Below the pieces are notes generated by a model. That model was not told the origin of the DNA. It saw nothing but the letters and a program-made list of their open reading frames with translations, and ran no database searches. This document shows, in pieces, positions 27,291-39,824 of a stretch of DNA of 64,000 nt. Every line of letters starts with the position of its first letter. The first letter of the stretch is position 1. A program made the position numbers and the translations under genes. The DNA is from Allacma fusca (Eukaryota; Arthropoda; Collembola; Symphypleona; Sminthuridae). Where the stretch lies: positions 27,566,801 through 27,630,800 of the forward strand of contig OX359247.1 of the NCBI GenBank assembly GCA_947179485.1. The letters are read 5' to 3'.

Positions 27291-28426
27291 CACTATCTTA
27301 TAAGGGGGCTGAAGCCGCCCTAAAAAACAGTTTAAAATTGCGAAACAGATCGTGATCAATCATTTTAATTTTTTTCGTAATCTATCTTAGGCAGTTTTTA
27401 TTTCAAAATAACCGAAATTAAAGCGAGATTTTGAGTTCCGCAAAGGTTTCAATGAGGAGTCGGAAACCCGTTCTCAATTCCTACGATCCATCCTCATTCC
27501 GGAGACTCACCACCCAAGCACTACTTTACCATGGCTTGCACTACAGGTGTACTTACATCACTGTTGTAGGGAGACAATGTTATGTTGACACTTCATTATA
27601 CATTGGTTATCAGTAGTTGTGTGAAACGGACAACTGTCAAGAGGTTTTGAGTAGGTACGTACACAGCTGAACACGTGGACTGGTTTAGTTTCCACAAAAT
27701 ACATTTATATTTCTGTATATACATGTATTTTTTAAATCATAATTCGATTGCGTAAACAAGTCACGTATTTTTCGAGAAATAATGCATACTTCGTATTCGA
27801 AGCTAGCTAATTAAAATTGGTTTTTTACATCCCATTCCGAGATAATGCATTTCTTAAATCCTAATAACAATATTTACATTCTCTAAACACAATTCTTGGA
27901 GTTGTATTGATCAAATGGTATCGCAATTCAGTTTCTTAAAAACATTAATGGCTTTTACAGACCCTGATGAATGTTATCGGAAGTGTTCCTCCACTTATCT
28001 CAGACGCTGGTTGAGCTTGAAAACTTTGAGCGTAATATCATTTCAGATTTCATAAAACTATTGTTTTACTTTTGTAAACCAAAATTAATCCTCATCTGGT
28101 CCATTGCTGAATTGAGAATTGACTGGGATTAACTCACGGAAAGTCGAGGATAAACTTAATTTGACTACATGTAATTAATTAGGTTTTTAATTAGTAATAT
28201 TTTTTTAGACCTTTAACTCATTCTGGTTCAATTTTTTTGAATGTAATTGCTAGATTTATTTAACGAAGTTCCACTGACAACGTTATTTAGATTTTACGTA
28301 ACTCTAACAGGCAAAGTTTAAAATCGACTGAAACAGTTAAACACATTTAAACACTGTTTCTATTCCTATTATTTCTGTGCAGTGCTCTCGTTCCGTGGAG
28401 TTTTCTGTTTGGAATAGAGTGGCCGC

Positions 28427-28458
28427 CAAAGATGGGCTCCTTCCCTATATCTAGCCCC
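28427..28458. repeat. Solitary end of a CAAAGATGGGC hAT-type element
   Basis: CAAAGATGGGCTCCTTCCCT and the bases after it match, at about 27 of 32 positions, the right end of the 872-bp element read on the minus strand. No partner end or duplication was found nearby, so this is a remnant. Confidence 0.5.
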
Positions 28459-29402
28459 CATTTGCACACATTCTTTATGGAGAAAGTCAAAATCCTAAAA
28501 CCTCAACTAGGATATAGCGGAGTCTTGGGCAAAGTACAAGTGCACATGTCAGCTGAATAGGCCATGGACTGCATAAATGTGTGCATTATGAAGAACATTT
28601 GACATAAATTTAAGAAATGGGATTCCTAAGCTCAGGCATTAAGCCCAGAATTACATTGATAGTCATACGTTACAACTGACTTAAAATAGTACCTAATAAC
28701 CTAATCCTTTCTATATGAGTATTACTAACTATCCTACATAAGAATCTTAAAATTTAAATAAATTATCTCAATTGTACTTGCATATTTCATACATAAATTT
28801 CCAGAAATACTGTTTGCACAATGTACAAAATATTAGCAACGCCGGCTGTACGTACAACCAGAGGCTTAAAAATATTTTGACGCTCTTCTAAAACTTGACT
28901 ACAAGAAGGAAAGATCAACAAGTTCGTCTGGAATATCCAATATAATTAAAGGCGAAGGAGGAAGGAGGTTAGGTGGAAAGAATTGCTCATCCTTTGGACA
29001 CTTCACCTTCGATTAAAGCTTTTGTATATCTAATAGCATATATATATTTGTATATATACACATTGTATGTGCTGTGTCATATACATGTATAAGTAATTGT
29101 TTAGGACTGACAAACTTCAAAGTTCCGATCCTACATAATTATGGAATTTCAAGTTAAATTAATACAGAAGTTATCTAGTTGATATTTTGTATTAAATATT
29201 GTTTAAATTATTTTGGGGTTCCAGCCGCCGATTATTTTTGAACTGTTATTTGGAATTTGTTTGTGTTATGTAACCGAATGTTTTAGTGAATTCAAACTTC
29301 AGAGTAGTGAGAATTGCGTAAAAAAAATAAAAAGTTTGTCTTATAATCATATATATTAAAAATACTTAATCGCGATTGTAGAGGAACGTAATATCAACAC
29401 AA

Positions 29403-30898
29403 ATGGCCGAAATATTAGATGAGCACTCTCTGAAGGAAACACGGAACTTGCATCATGATCCGATCCCTAAATCGAAAGTAAGTCAGAATTAGAATTCGGA
29501 GTTTATTTGGAGTAATTTCAAATTAATACTAATTTAAGATGACACCTGCTTGATCACGTAAGTTTTTTTTACGGTGTTCGCACACTTATAAAAATGTAAA
29601 GCTTATGTCGTGTATTTGTTTTTACATGTAGCAGACACCGACTAACCTGATGGAGGCTTTAATGGAACACAACAAAACTCTGGATACAAAATTAGAGCGC
29701 TACGAAGTGTTGGAGGAAGAGAAAAACAGTCAGATAAAAGAGATGAAAGTAACTGTTGAAGAACTTCGTCAGAGATTGAAGGAGATTGATGAAGAATATG
29801 ATGAGCTGGCGGACGCCAAAGCTGAGGATAACGAAACTAGTCAAGAGATTCAGTCTTTACTCGCTACTTACGAACGATTAAAATCGGATGAGAAGCAGTT
29901 CAAGGAAATGTGTCGGGAAGAGTTGGAGAGACTACAGGCAATGTCTGCTCAAGCTGGTATTTGTCCTTTTGTTTTATTTGTCAAGACTATTCTCCGAATA
30001 AATATTAGCGAGTGGAGTGGATTGTGAATGGTTTAGTTTCTGGGATGAATTGTTTATGATTATTGAATGACAGAGGATCGGGAGTCGCCTATAGAAGAAC
30101 TGCAATCACAGCTGGATCGTGCAAGGGCCAAAGTGGAGGGAGGTCGTCGTGAGTTAGCCTCGATTAGTCGAGATTTAGCAACAATCAGACGGCAAATTGA
30201 CCAGGTTCCGAACAGGACTGAATTAAGAGAATATAGACTTCGATTCGCAGAACTATACAATCAGGGTAACTAATAGCACTGAAAATCAACAATGTGACCG
30301 TTCCTTAACGCAACTTGGTTTGTTAATAATAATTTCATATTGCAGTTTCCGGAACTCACCGCCAGACTAAACAGTACTTCAGTTTATACAACTCTTTGGA
30401 AGATACGAAGCGGTACTTGGAAAAGGAACTGTCATTGCTTAATTCGATTGTGGATTCTTACCAATTGTAAGCCTCTGATTGCTAGTGAGATCACAAGTAC
30501 TAAACGTTTGCGGATATTTTTGATGATGGTTATTATTTACCTAGGTCTTGCCATACGCAAACAGGGAGAGAGGACTTTTCTCGGCAGCTCTCATCACTGT
30601 ACGATACAATAAAAGAAAGTTGTTCTAAGGTCGAAAAACATCATCAGACTGAAAAATTTGCTGGTATGGTACCTTTTAAAATTTTAAAACATCAATAGAT
30701 GCAGTGAGCTAGTCCGTGGTAGTGATCATATTACTTTGTTTTGTTGTCCTTTCAGTTGCCAAACTCCAGCAGGAAATGCAAGGACTCGTGGAAGACAAGG
30801 TTGCATACGAAAAATGCTTGAGGGATTTAGAAAACGAATGTAAAGTCAATGATCAATTACTGGCAGCTTGTAAGAAGTTGCAAGCAAGAAAAAAATAG
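29403..30898 (+). CDS. CCDC93: CCDC93-like coiled-coil protein, N-terminally short (324 aa, 6 exons)
   Basis: CCDC93 pairs with CCDC22 in the CCC (Commander) complex for endosomal recycling. Exons 29403-29477, 29632-29956, 30074-30265, 30346-30466, 30545-30663, 30756-30898 sum to 975 nt, in frame. Nearly the whole product is predicted coiled coil. Diagnostic blocks of the CCDC93 C-terminal half appear in order: [16 protein letters not shown], the hallmark [51 protein letters not shown] and the closing [16 protein letters not shown]. Animal CCDC93 is about 630 aa and begins with a calponin-homology-like (NN-CH) domain; here only about 25 unrelated residues ([14 protein letters not shown]...) precede the coil. 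An in-frame TAG lies at 29379-29381, unless GATTGTAG there is a splice acceptor joining a far-upstream 5' half. AATAAA follows 9 nt after the stop. Confidence 0.85.
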
Positions 30899-30906
30899 GC
30901 GTTTTT

Positions 30907-30912
30907 AATAAA
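30907..30912 (+). promoter_or_regulatory. Poly(A) signal of the CCDC93-like gene
   Basis: AATAAA starting 9 nt after the TAG stop codon. Confidence 0.6.
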
Positions 30913-33900
30913 TTGTTAATATTATATTGTTATAACGGTAACGTAATGAGTTTCCTCCAATAAGGTAGTTAAAATTTGCGTCAGACTTATGCAACTTTAA
31001 ATTGTCCTCGACTTTTTTTAATCCGTCGTAGCCCCATAGTGTTTCTCAGACTGGTGGGATAACCGTCAGTGAAATGCCTTTGAATTAGATACGTTTTCGG
31101 TGCTTACTATTTCAATTTTCTATGTTTTAAGCAGAAAAAACCTACTCAAATGTTTGTTTAGGAGTTTCAAGTAATGTGAATTACCCTGGTCGTTGTTACT
31201 ATTTCCAAATCACGAGGAATAAAATATATTTGTATTTACATTTTCAGTTTCACCTTCAAGTTTTTCCTACAAACATAATTAGAATTTATGAATCCTTCCT
31301 CATTCCAATTACTTCTAACCTCAACCATGTAGAGGTGGTAAACCTAAAACATCTAAGCCAATTTTGGGATAAAATTACTTAGAAACTGCCTACGTCAACA
31401 CCTCTTTGTTCCGATAGTTTATTCATTTGGGATTAAAGTACTAAGCCATTTTTGTCACAAACTCAAACTTCATCTTGCCACCACATGTACACTTATGTGA
31501 TGTTTTTCAGTTCTCGCCGTTTTATAAGATGCCTTTCTTACATCTTACGAAAAAGATGGTAAAACTCACGCCACGTGCTTCTGCTTTTGTGGTAATACTC
31601 AGTAAAAAATGGGAGCTGAATTCTAAGACTTCCCGGATTTTTTAACAAACGAACTGTAAATTGTAAAAATTTAAATTAAATCCATTCAATGCACAAAGAC
31701 TCTTCTGCTATGAAATTACAAATGGAGTAAATCATGAGGCTGATTAATTACATAGCGAATTGCAAACTAGTCTTTACAGGTCCTAGAGGTTACTAATACA
31801 AACGTTTTTACGAGAATTCTTTGAATCTTGGATTTTGTTTGCAGAGAGGTTTATTTAGCTTTGAACGTGGGAGGGTGTAATTATACCTAACAAAACAACA
31901 ATTTAGTGTAGATGTGTACAGCCGTTTGGTAGAATCTACCATACTTATGTTGCTTGGACATTGAGAAAACCCCAACCGTGTCTAATAACAACACTGGAAA
32001 TAATAATAAAGTATTCATGTTACAAGCTCTTAAGCTTAGCCTGATATTTTACATAGAATTAACTCCAGTAGGAAATTCAAGTTGATCTCACAAAGTCGGA
32101 AATGGAAATTCTTCATCCTCGTGATTTTGTAACCCAAGGGTTGGGATCATATTCTTTACATAATCGGTTTTTTTGGGATTGCTGGTCCGCACGGGGAGTT
32201 CCCTAGAAAACAGCATTTCCTCCTGCCAATTGCTAACTCATTTCCTTTCAACTTTCTTTCTGTTATGTACACTAAATAGGACACTCTATCGAGTCCTCTG
32301 AAAGAGAGAGAGACATCCCCTAAAATGTGAATCACCCTTTCTTTGATGCAGCGTTTTTCTTGGTCATTCCATTTTTACATATATTTGACGGAGACTGTAA
32401 CAAGGATTTATATATGTAAAAAATTTAGACTTAAGTATAAAGCTCATGCTTTCATATTAATTCATTTATGTAATTAATAATAACTGAAATCGGATTCTGT
32501 ATACTGTCCTTTTAATTCGTAGTTTTCATTCATACCCTGCGTGGCTCAGAAACTACTGAGAGATTTCGAAAACTTTGATGAAGTTTGTTACTGGGTCAAC
32601 TGTTCTCCATTTCTAAACCCATCTTTGCCTGAATATTATCTTCCCCCGCTTTCTCTTGTTCCCAACGTCTTGTTTTTGCATTATTTCCAGGTTGTTCTTA
32701 CGTTGAAGGTTTTACGTACATACATACGCAAATGATGACGGTTTCTGGACACGGCGAAGTTGAGTAAATGTACGTAACGCAATGATGGATTCAATTCTAA
32801 AGATAATATTATTTCTGTATTTCATTCAGATTCTATTAAGTAGCAAAAACAAAAGTACATTTTAGGCTAATTTTGACAGTGCCTACGGTATAACGTACTT
32901 ACGATTCAGCTTGCTGCTGTACCTATACTGGGAAAAATGCTTTCAAGTTTCAACTTATTCCATTACCCTGTAAAATTGTCTGCTCAATATAATTTGCTCT
33001 GCTGAGTTTTTATAGCTCTGAGAGTATAAGCATTAAAAAATCCGAAAATACATACATGCATAGGAGCTCTAGCAGCTATCAGCGTGCACCGTGCACTACG
33101 TCCTTTGAATTAAAATTACTGGCTTTAAATTATGTACATATAATCTACATATGTATTTCGACATGTTCCAGAATGCGTTTGACTATGCACAATTGGTGCA
33201 TTGACGTGAAGTGAATTATAACCTTACGAGTAGTAACCTTACTTTAGCTTATCACTGGATATTTGTAACAAATTGTCGAATCCACGAGGGATGCTCCAAG
33301 GCTTGTGTAATGAATGATAAGCAAAAGGGTTGCGTTGCAACAGTTGGTTGAGTTGAACTTCGATCCTGGTTGTTTAAGTTCCCGAGTCGGGAGTAAATTT
33401 GGAATTGAAACAGGAAGTAATTCCCAACTCTTGGAATGCCCCGAAGGAACGGTAGTAGAGCAAGAGATAAAGTAGGTTTCAATTAAACATATTCTTATTA
33501 CGAGGTCATGGGTATGCAAATAGATTCGTATGTGTATGCCATGTATTACTTTTACCCCCAGTAAATCGGTCACAAAGTTGATGTACTTTCGACCTAGATA
33601 CTTTTCGTAATTAGTGAGGATGGTTGAATGCTAATTACTTGGAAGTAGATTTGTAGATTACTGAAGTTTATCGCTTGATTTGTCAACTCATTGTATTGCC
33701 TGTGACTGGAAACGAGTGACACAGGTTCAGGAGGTTTGCAAATTGTAATGGGTATTTGCACAAAGTGAAATCTCATTTACAGCATATGACGCAAAAATAG
33801 CTTTTGTAATTTTTCAATGGAAAGAATGACGCGGAAATAGAAGCAATCAAAAATTCAAATATTTTATTGAATGGAGCTAACAAATAGGGGAAATAACATC

Positions 33901-34366
33901 GCATATTTTGAGATTTTAGGGGATTTACACAACATCATCTCATTTCGAATTTAGCACTAGAAGGAAAGGCGGTTTGGATGTGATGCTAACATTTTTTTTT
34001 GCAGTGCATGCATTCAAGTGATCATACACATTTCTGAAATACAAATGATACATACACACATAGGACAGAATGGATAAATTTTGTAATCACCAGTAACATT
34101 CAGAGTTTTAGAAAGATAATGATTGTGCATAGATGTGATTAAATATGTAAGTGCTTACATGTAATAAATATATTAGATTCATGAGTGCGTAATTACATAC
34201 ATACATAATTATGTACAACACCAAAAGTAAATCTTTACTTACTCTAATTAGCAATAATGCAACATTTATCTACGAAAATAAATAAAACAGGAATTTAATA
34301 TAAATAATGAGTTGCTTCAATAGTATTTTTAAGCTTCACTGTTTGACACTATACTGCGTAAATTAC
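30913..34366. other. No gene seen
   Basis: AT-rich intergenic sequence between two convergent genes. Open frames up to 109 codons (33244-33573, minus) have no family resemblance or splice context. No transposon end recognised. Confidence 0.5.
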
Positions 34367-34372
34367 TTTATT
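34367..34372 (-). promoter_or_regulatory. Poly(A) signal overlapping the allatostatin-C stop codon
   Basis: The last codons read CAT AAA TAA A, so AATAAA spans the stop codon itself. Whether this copy is used is unknown. Confidence 0.35.
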
Positions 34373-37300
34373 TATGGAAACATGAAATGGGATTGAAGAA
34401 GCATTGTCGGTACAAGATCATCTGACGCTTGGCAAATGCTCCACGATTACTCCTGAAAACGGACTGAGGTCGACTACGATGTCCATTGGACAGCTGGGAA
34501 GGTCCAACGGGTTGCCAGTCATCAAGACCGCTTCTTTTTCTGGGCCCAGTTTCCAATGTACTTGAAAACTGTGGAATCAACTGAAAGGGAGATTGCCATG
34601 GGGGTAATAAATCTGGAACAGTTTGTTTAGCAGCCATTAAACTTCCGTGGGAAGACATAATTTCGTCCGACCCTGGCAACAACTCTTCCGTCTCAACATT
34701 TCTTTGCCCCGAATTGTGTCTCAAGTGTGCATCCGGATATTCCTCGGAGTTAACCTGTAAAACCAAAACATTTGGTTAGGTGAAACGAGACTTTCTAAAA
34801 CCGTTTTTGCATGCATGAGGTCGAGAAATATGTAAGCCACATAGGTTATGGAGGGATATACGAGGAAGAATAATCTCCGAGGATCCGAAATAATCACGAG
34901 GGATATTATTGAGAACTTAAATACAGAGTAGGAACATTCATCTTAAATTATGCATAAATGTAACCTCGTCTGGGAAACTACGGTGCACATTTTTCATTAT
35001 ATATGCCATTAATTATAGATATACAGTATCTATATGCAGACGCAAACTTCAAAACTAATTCCGGTATGGATGTCCTCATAGACATGTACTCAAGACTTGA
35101 AAAAATATAATGCAATCTGCAAATCTATATCTAAGTAAATATATGTATATCTATGTATTATATCGTCGGTGAAGAGGCAAAATGATCTAGGTGCATAATC
35201 GATTAGAATCAAAATGATCTACATAACTTTTTCCCTAAAGGCAAAATGAACTGGGTGCAAGCCTCTTTAAAAGCAAACTGATCTACATACAATTTTCCTT
35301 AAAAGCAAAATGATCTAAGTGCTGGTCAATTTTTTTTTGTGAGAAAAATAGCATCTGTAAGGAGGACACGTGGCTTTTAACCATGACTGTAATTGACCTA
35401 GGGTTGTGGGTTAATATTCTCTGAAGGGTTTGCTATTACTAAGGATCATTCCGGCAACTAAAGTTAATTTCACTTATTGCATCTAATACATTTTTAGTTA
35501 CTAAAACTGCAACATTCATTTATTTTAAAATCGACGAATTAAAAGACGAATCAAAATCACAGTAAGCTCATGTGTTAGTGTGCACATTGAATTGGTTTTC
35601 CCTTTAATAATTCTCAACCTGGAGTTTTTTCAAATCGTATTTTACGATCATCACCATTATCATAACATTCGGAATCATTTTCAAATGCTAAATCATAATT
35701 GACAACTTTTTTTTTTCAATGTTACTGAAAGAAAGAAATGGAGGCATTGGGGAATTAAATGCATGTATAAAAGATTTTGAATGCCTCTTGGAATACCTCG
35801 CATTTTTGTACACCGGCATTAGAATGTGTTTACTTATATTGTTTTTATTATAATTTGTATCTAGATCATTTTGCTTTTAGGAAAAGCTGCATGTAGATCA
35901 TTTTGCTTTTAATTGAATATGCAAGTAGATCATTTTGCCTTTAGTGAAACTGCAAGTAGATCATTTTGATTCTAATCGATCATGCACGTAGATCATTTTG
36001 CCTCTTCACCGACGATATGAACCCATTTGTATAGGAGTAGCGTGTGGGGACATCCAAGTATACATACATTGTTAATGCATCAAAGGTTTCTATTCTGCCA
36101 CAAATGCTACAAAACCTCAACTCCATGCCAAGATCATATTATAACTCTCAGTAGGAAAGTCAGTCCGCAATCTTCTTTGTGTTTATTTATATTTGGTACA
36201 TGGACTGAAAACTCGACGAAAGAGTTGAGAGTTCCTGAAGGACTTGGTAACACCAACAGTAAGTCACACTTATACTGTTAGTTGAGTCGGAGGTAAAAGG
36301 AAAGTACCTTTAAAATTTTATTTTTCGGGTTTACTCCTCCGATTTTTTGGTCCCGACGCACGTTCTTTAAAATGTGTTGAAACAAAAGCTTTTTAAGGTC
36401 CCAAGAGAAATTCTTTTTACTCCTTTTTTAAAAGTCAAGAGCAGATGGAAAATGTGTGTATACACACTTGCTTGCCCACACACACACTAAACCTCTTGAG
36501 GTTTTTTTCTATTTATTTACAACAAATGTGGACTTTGTAGTGAAAAATGCTTCAAGTTTCATTTCATTGAACCGCAAGTGAGTCAGTTCCACTGAACACA
36601 TTACGCTGGTACAGTGGCTAGCTTAAAGTTAGTATCTGAGTAGGTCGCCAGAAGAAACCAGGAAAAGTCGTAGTAACTATTGATGAATTACCCCTTCTCT
36701 ATTTATGAGCCACAATAGAAAGCCGTATTTGCTGTTAAAACTTTTTACGATGAACCAAAGAGATTTTTTAATTTGATTACATAAATTAATGTTTAATTTG
36801 TTCTTATGGACTTATGCGTCAGAAAGCCCAAACCTTGGCCTAGAAATTGAGCTTTCATTACAAGTAACATGAGATTGTAGTCACACTCTTAATCTAAACA
36901 TTTATCAACCGAGTAATCGAAAGAGTACTAGAACTATCATTCGATCTGTAAGAAGGTAGCCTAATGAAAAGGATGTATGAAATAGATTGAAATGTCATGC
37001 CTGAATTTACTCAATAAATTCAAATTCAGATGTTAACCAAATTTTTAATCATGTATTTTTGCAGTCATACTATCAATCATTTTCCTGTCATTTGAGCCAT
37101 GTTAATGTTACTGTAATTGTACTCATTTAGAACCGACCACTTTTTGTGAAACTAGCTGCAAAATTATGATCTTATATTTTAATAATTGACATTAGCCCGT
37201 TCCATAAATGAAATAAGCTAGGAGGAATTCCCAAATATATGAGTATAAGCTTCATTGACTGTAAGAATTTAGCACAGAATACATTTCCATAATTATATTT

Positions 37301-39340
37301 AAGAGTACGAAACAAAAATATATGTGTGAATCATGTATATCTGATCAGAATTCAATCACTTTTAAGAAAAACTTTCAGTGAAGTATTGTTGTCCGGAAGT
37401 ATTATCATCTAACTTTATTATCCATTTCACGCATACTAAGACTGACTGTGAGTATACGGTTGCAAAATATATCTTTGTTTTCAGCGAGGGATTAAATGGG
37501 CAATGGAAACGGAAGAACGTCTTACGGGAGCATAGCTCAAGTATCTATTGCAATCAAAATGATTGCTTTTAGTGTAAATCTTTTATCAATCTTTGTAAAA
37601 GCTGGTTCTTAACACATGATTTTAGTACCTTCGAGACGTTCAGACAGAAAATACGGCAGAATTCCTCTTCCATCCATAATTATTAGAATTTAAACCGGCT
37701 CTCTATATGTGGCTTTGTTTCACTGTATAAGACTCTCTGTAGTGGATGTCTCATGGAACTGTACATAACAACCTCAACTATACTTTATGATCTCAGCTTC
37801 TCATCGTTTGACTGACATGAGAAAGGAGGAGAAGCAAAATCATTTTCGTGGTGACATTTGAACTAATTATTTTGGGGGAGAAACTACTAACTGTGCCCAA
37901 CCACTACTCTTATGTACGTAGTGACAATATCCAATGATTATTCTAGTTGGATGTACTCGTTCTTTGAAATACTCTTACAGTTATTAGTGTAAGAATTTCT
38001 ACACTTGATGCTTTGATTTACATACGTATACGTCAAGCATTGTTATGCATGCTGTAATTACTCGGGTGCCTTTGTCACCGACATGGGGATTGACGTCAGT
38101 TATTATGCCCGTCTCAATTGAGTAGCAACCCGTTCTGTTCCCATTACAATGTGGACTACAGTGTAGTGTTCGCCCTCACAAAGACTCGGTGGTAAGTACA
38201 ACCCGGGAAAAAAAGTTAATTCACCTCCCTATACTTTAATCACTTTTCACGTGGCTTTCTTTGTACAGTGCTTGTGGCATTGTGTGCAAAGGATTTATGT
38301 ACATTCAGCTACATTGAGATTCCTTTGCGGGAATTTGAACAAATTGAAGTACCAGAGGACTAAATATTATGCGGGTGTAATCTAATTACACTCACCCGCG
38401 GAGTAACTTTTAAAATACCTGCAAAGCCAAAATGCTGTCACTTGTCCTCGCTGGGGTAAAAGGAAAATCATAGGCGTGTCTATAGATACTGAAGAACATT
38501 CAAGCCTTGCTTGTAGAATCCTACTGAGGACTCGGAAACTGAATCTTATCAGACTCATACATATGCACGTCCATTTGAAAAAGAAGTAGCAACTCACAAT
38601 TAGTGAATTCATCAACAGGCAACTCATTCCGTGTACACATACAAACGACATTTACGGCTTATAAGGTTCTTGTTCACAAATTATTCATGTGTACATAATA
38701 TTGTACATGAGTTTGTACATGTACTATATGTACCTAGTACGTGCTGTCTCATGGGGAATAGTGAAACGTTTATCAGGCTCAATTCTCAATTATCTGAAAG
38801 GATAGATTTGGCAGTATGTACATATGTACAACTGTCAACTGTAAACTTCGCAAAAGTGGAACAATTACGCATGGCATGATACAAAAAAATTACGGTTTTC
38901 TCTCTCTTTCAGTTCAAGATTTCCTTGAGGAAAATTGAATTATAAATTAGTATGAGGCTGCAATATGTACTGTATGTACCTCAATAGTAGGAATATGCGT
39001 CCCTCAAGGAAATCGATTAAGCTCCTGCCTATGAGGTATGCAAAACACTGAAATGTAAATATGCATTTACCTGCAAATGACGAAATATGAATGCACAGGA
39101 TATGATATTTCTCACAATCTGACCTAGGACTACAGAGCGGACAGATTCTGACAAAGTGAAACCATGAGTACTAAAGGCGAGGTAATTACGGGAGCCGTGT
39201 TATAAATGGGAAGAGAAAAATGAATTTAAAAGAAAAATGAAGACAAATCAGTAAACACTTACGTCAAAAGACCTGCAGTGGCAGCCCTGACAGAGGCACA
39301 CGACAAGAAGTAGCCCCAAGAGGATGCTTCGGACTTTCAT
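34368..39340 (-). CDS. AstC: Allatostatin-C neuropeptide precursor (154 aa, 2 coding exons)
   Basis: Secreted precursor of allatostatin C, a cyclic peptide that in insects inhibits juvenile hormone synthesis and gut motility through somatostatin-like receptors. Exon 1 (39340-39263) encodes the signal peptide (MKVRSILLGLLLVVCLCQG...) and ends GAC before GTAAGT. Exon 2 (34754-34368) starts after TTTTACAG and holds the rest, phase 0, in frame. A processing site KR (135-136) precedes the peptide QMILYRQCFFNPISCF (137-152), whose Cys144 and Cys151 form the ring; HK and a stop follow. Another KR is at 99-100. Usual insect AST-C is QVRYRQCYFNPISCF, so the N-terminal flank is changed and one residue longer, Tyr is Phe after the first Cys, and the end is His-Lys. 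N-terminal Gln probably cyclises to pyroglutamate. The 4.5-kb intron carries an inverted-repeat transposon. Confidence 0.94.
34755..39262 (-). other. Large intron 1 of the allatostatin-C gene
   Basis: A 4,508-bp intron between the signal-peptide exon and the peptide exon. It contains the 859-bp terminal-inverted-repeat element at 35160-36018. The rest is AT-rich sequence with only short unsupported open frames. Confidence 0.85.
35160..36018. mobile_element. 859-bp terminal-inverted-repeat element with 5+5 subterminal repeats
   Basis: Ends ATATCGTCGGTGAAGAGGCA and the exact complement TGCCTCTTCACCGACGATAT. The left end has five copies of a (A/G)GCAAAATGATCTA-like word at about 35176, 35208, 35240, 35272 and 35305 (period 32-33 bp); the right end has five complementary copies (TAGATCATTTTGC-like) at about 35872, 35894, 35928, 35958 and 35988. 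The palindromic ATAT at both tips leaves the target duplication ambiguous (TA or ATAT). The 550-bp interior has no intact frame. It resembles a foldback-like or Mutator-like miniature element, with the repeats as probable transposase-binding sites. Confidence 0.8.
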
Positions 39341-39816
39341 GATGAGATACTGTCAAAAGGTATAATTGGGATGAAGAAATAACCAACAAGCTATTTATTT
39401 TAGCACGGACGTGATATGTAGCCAGTGGTATCTCTACCTTTGAAATTGTACAGGGACTCCCTGTCCTTCGCTCAATCTACCCCAAAAAAAAAATGTCTTG
39501 GAGAGTTCGGACAAATCCAAAGTCGTAAAAAGCAAATAGCAAAGGAGAACCAAAGCGTCACGTAATCACGCACAGCGGATAGAAAGAGTGATTCTGTATC
39601 ACTCCTCAGTGTATTAATTGATGTTGTCTTAAATTCCTTGAAATTTCTCTGGATTCTGTGTAATCCTTTCTTGGGATTGACCTTTCTTCCTGGTAGAAAC
39701 TGTCTTCCCCGAGACTTGAGGATTGCGGTAGAATTAATGGAATTGCTCGGTAATATTACTGTACTGTCCTACTAAGATGACAGCAGCGTTGACACAAGTG
39801 ACAGCACCTGGGTGTG

Positions 39817-39824
39817 TATTTATA
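39817..39824 (-). promoter_or_regulatory. TATA box, probable allatostatin-C promoter
   Basis: TATAAATA on the minus strand, about 477 nt upstream of the start codon. Transcription would begin near 39787, which gives a leader of about 450 nt unless a small leader intron is present. Confidence 0.55.

Larger units (their letters stand above)
26352..29402. other. Divergent intergenic region TBC1D23 / CCDC93-like
   Basis: About 3 kb. It contains an A/T-only block (26537-26640), a diverged tandem repeat (26930-27290) and a solitary end matching the 872-bp hAT-type element (28427-28458). I looked for exons of the missing CCDC93 N-terminal half and did not recognise any. Confidence 0.5.

Noticed and set aside
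27431..27616. Two overlapping open frames near 27.4-27.6 kb
   Set aside because: Considered as a missing CCDC93 exon, but neither frame resembles the NN-CH half, and both are short.
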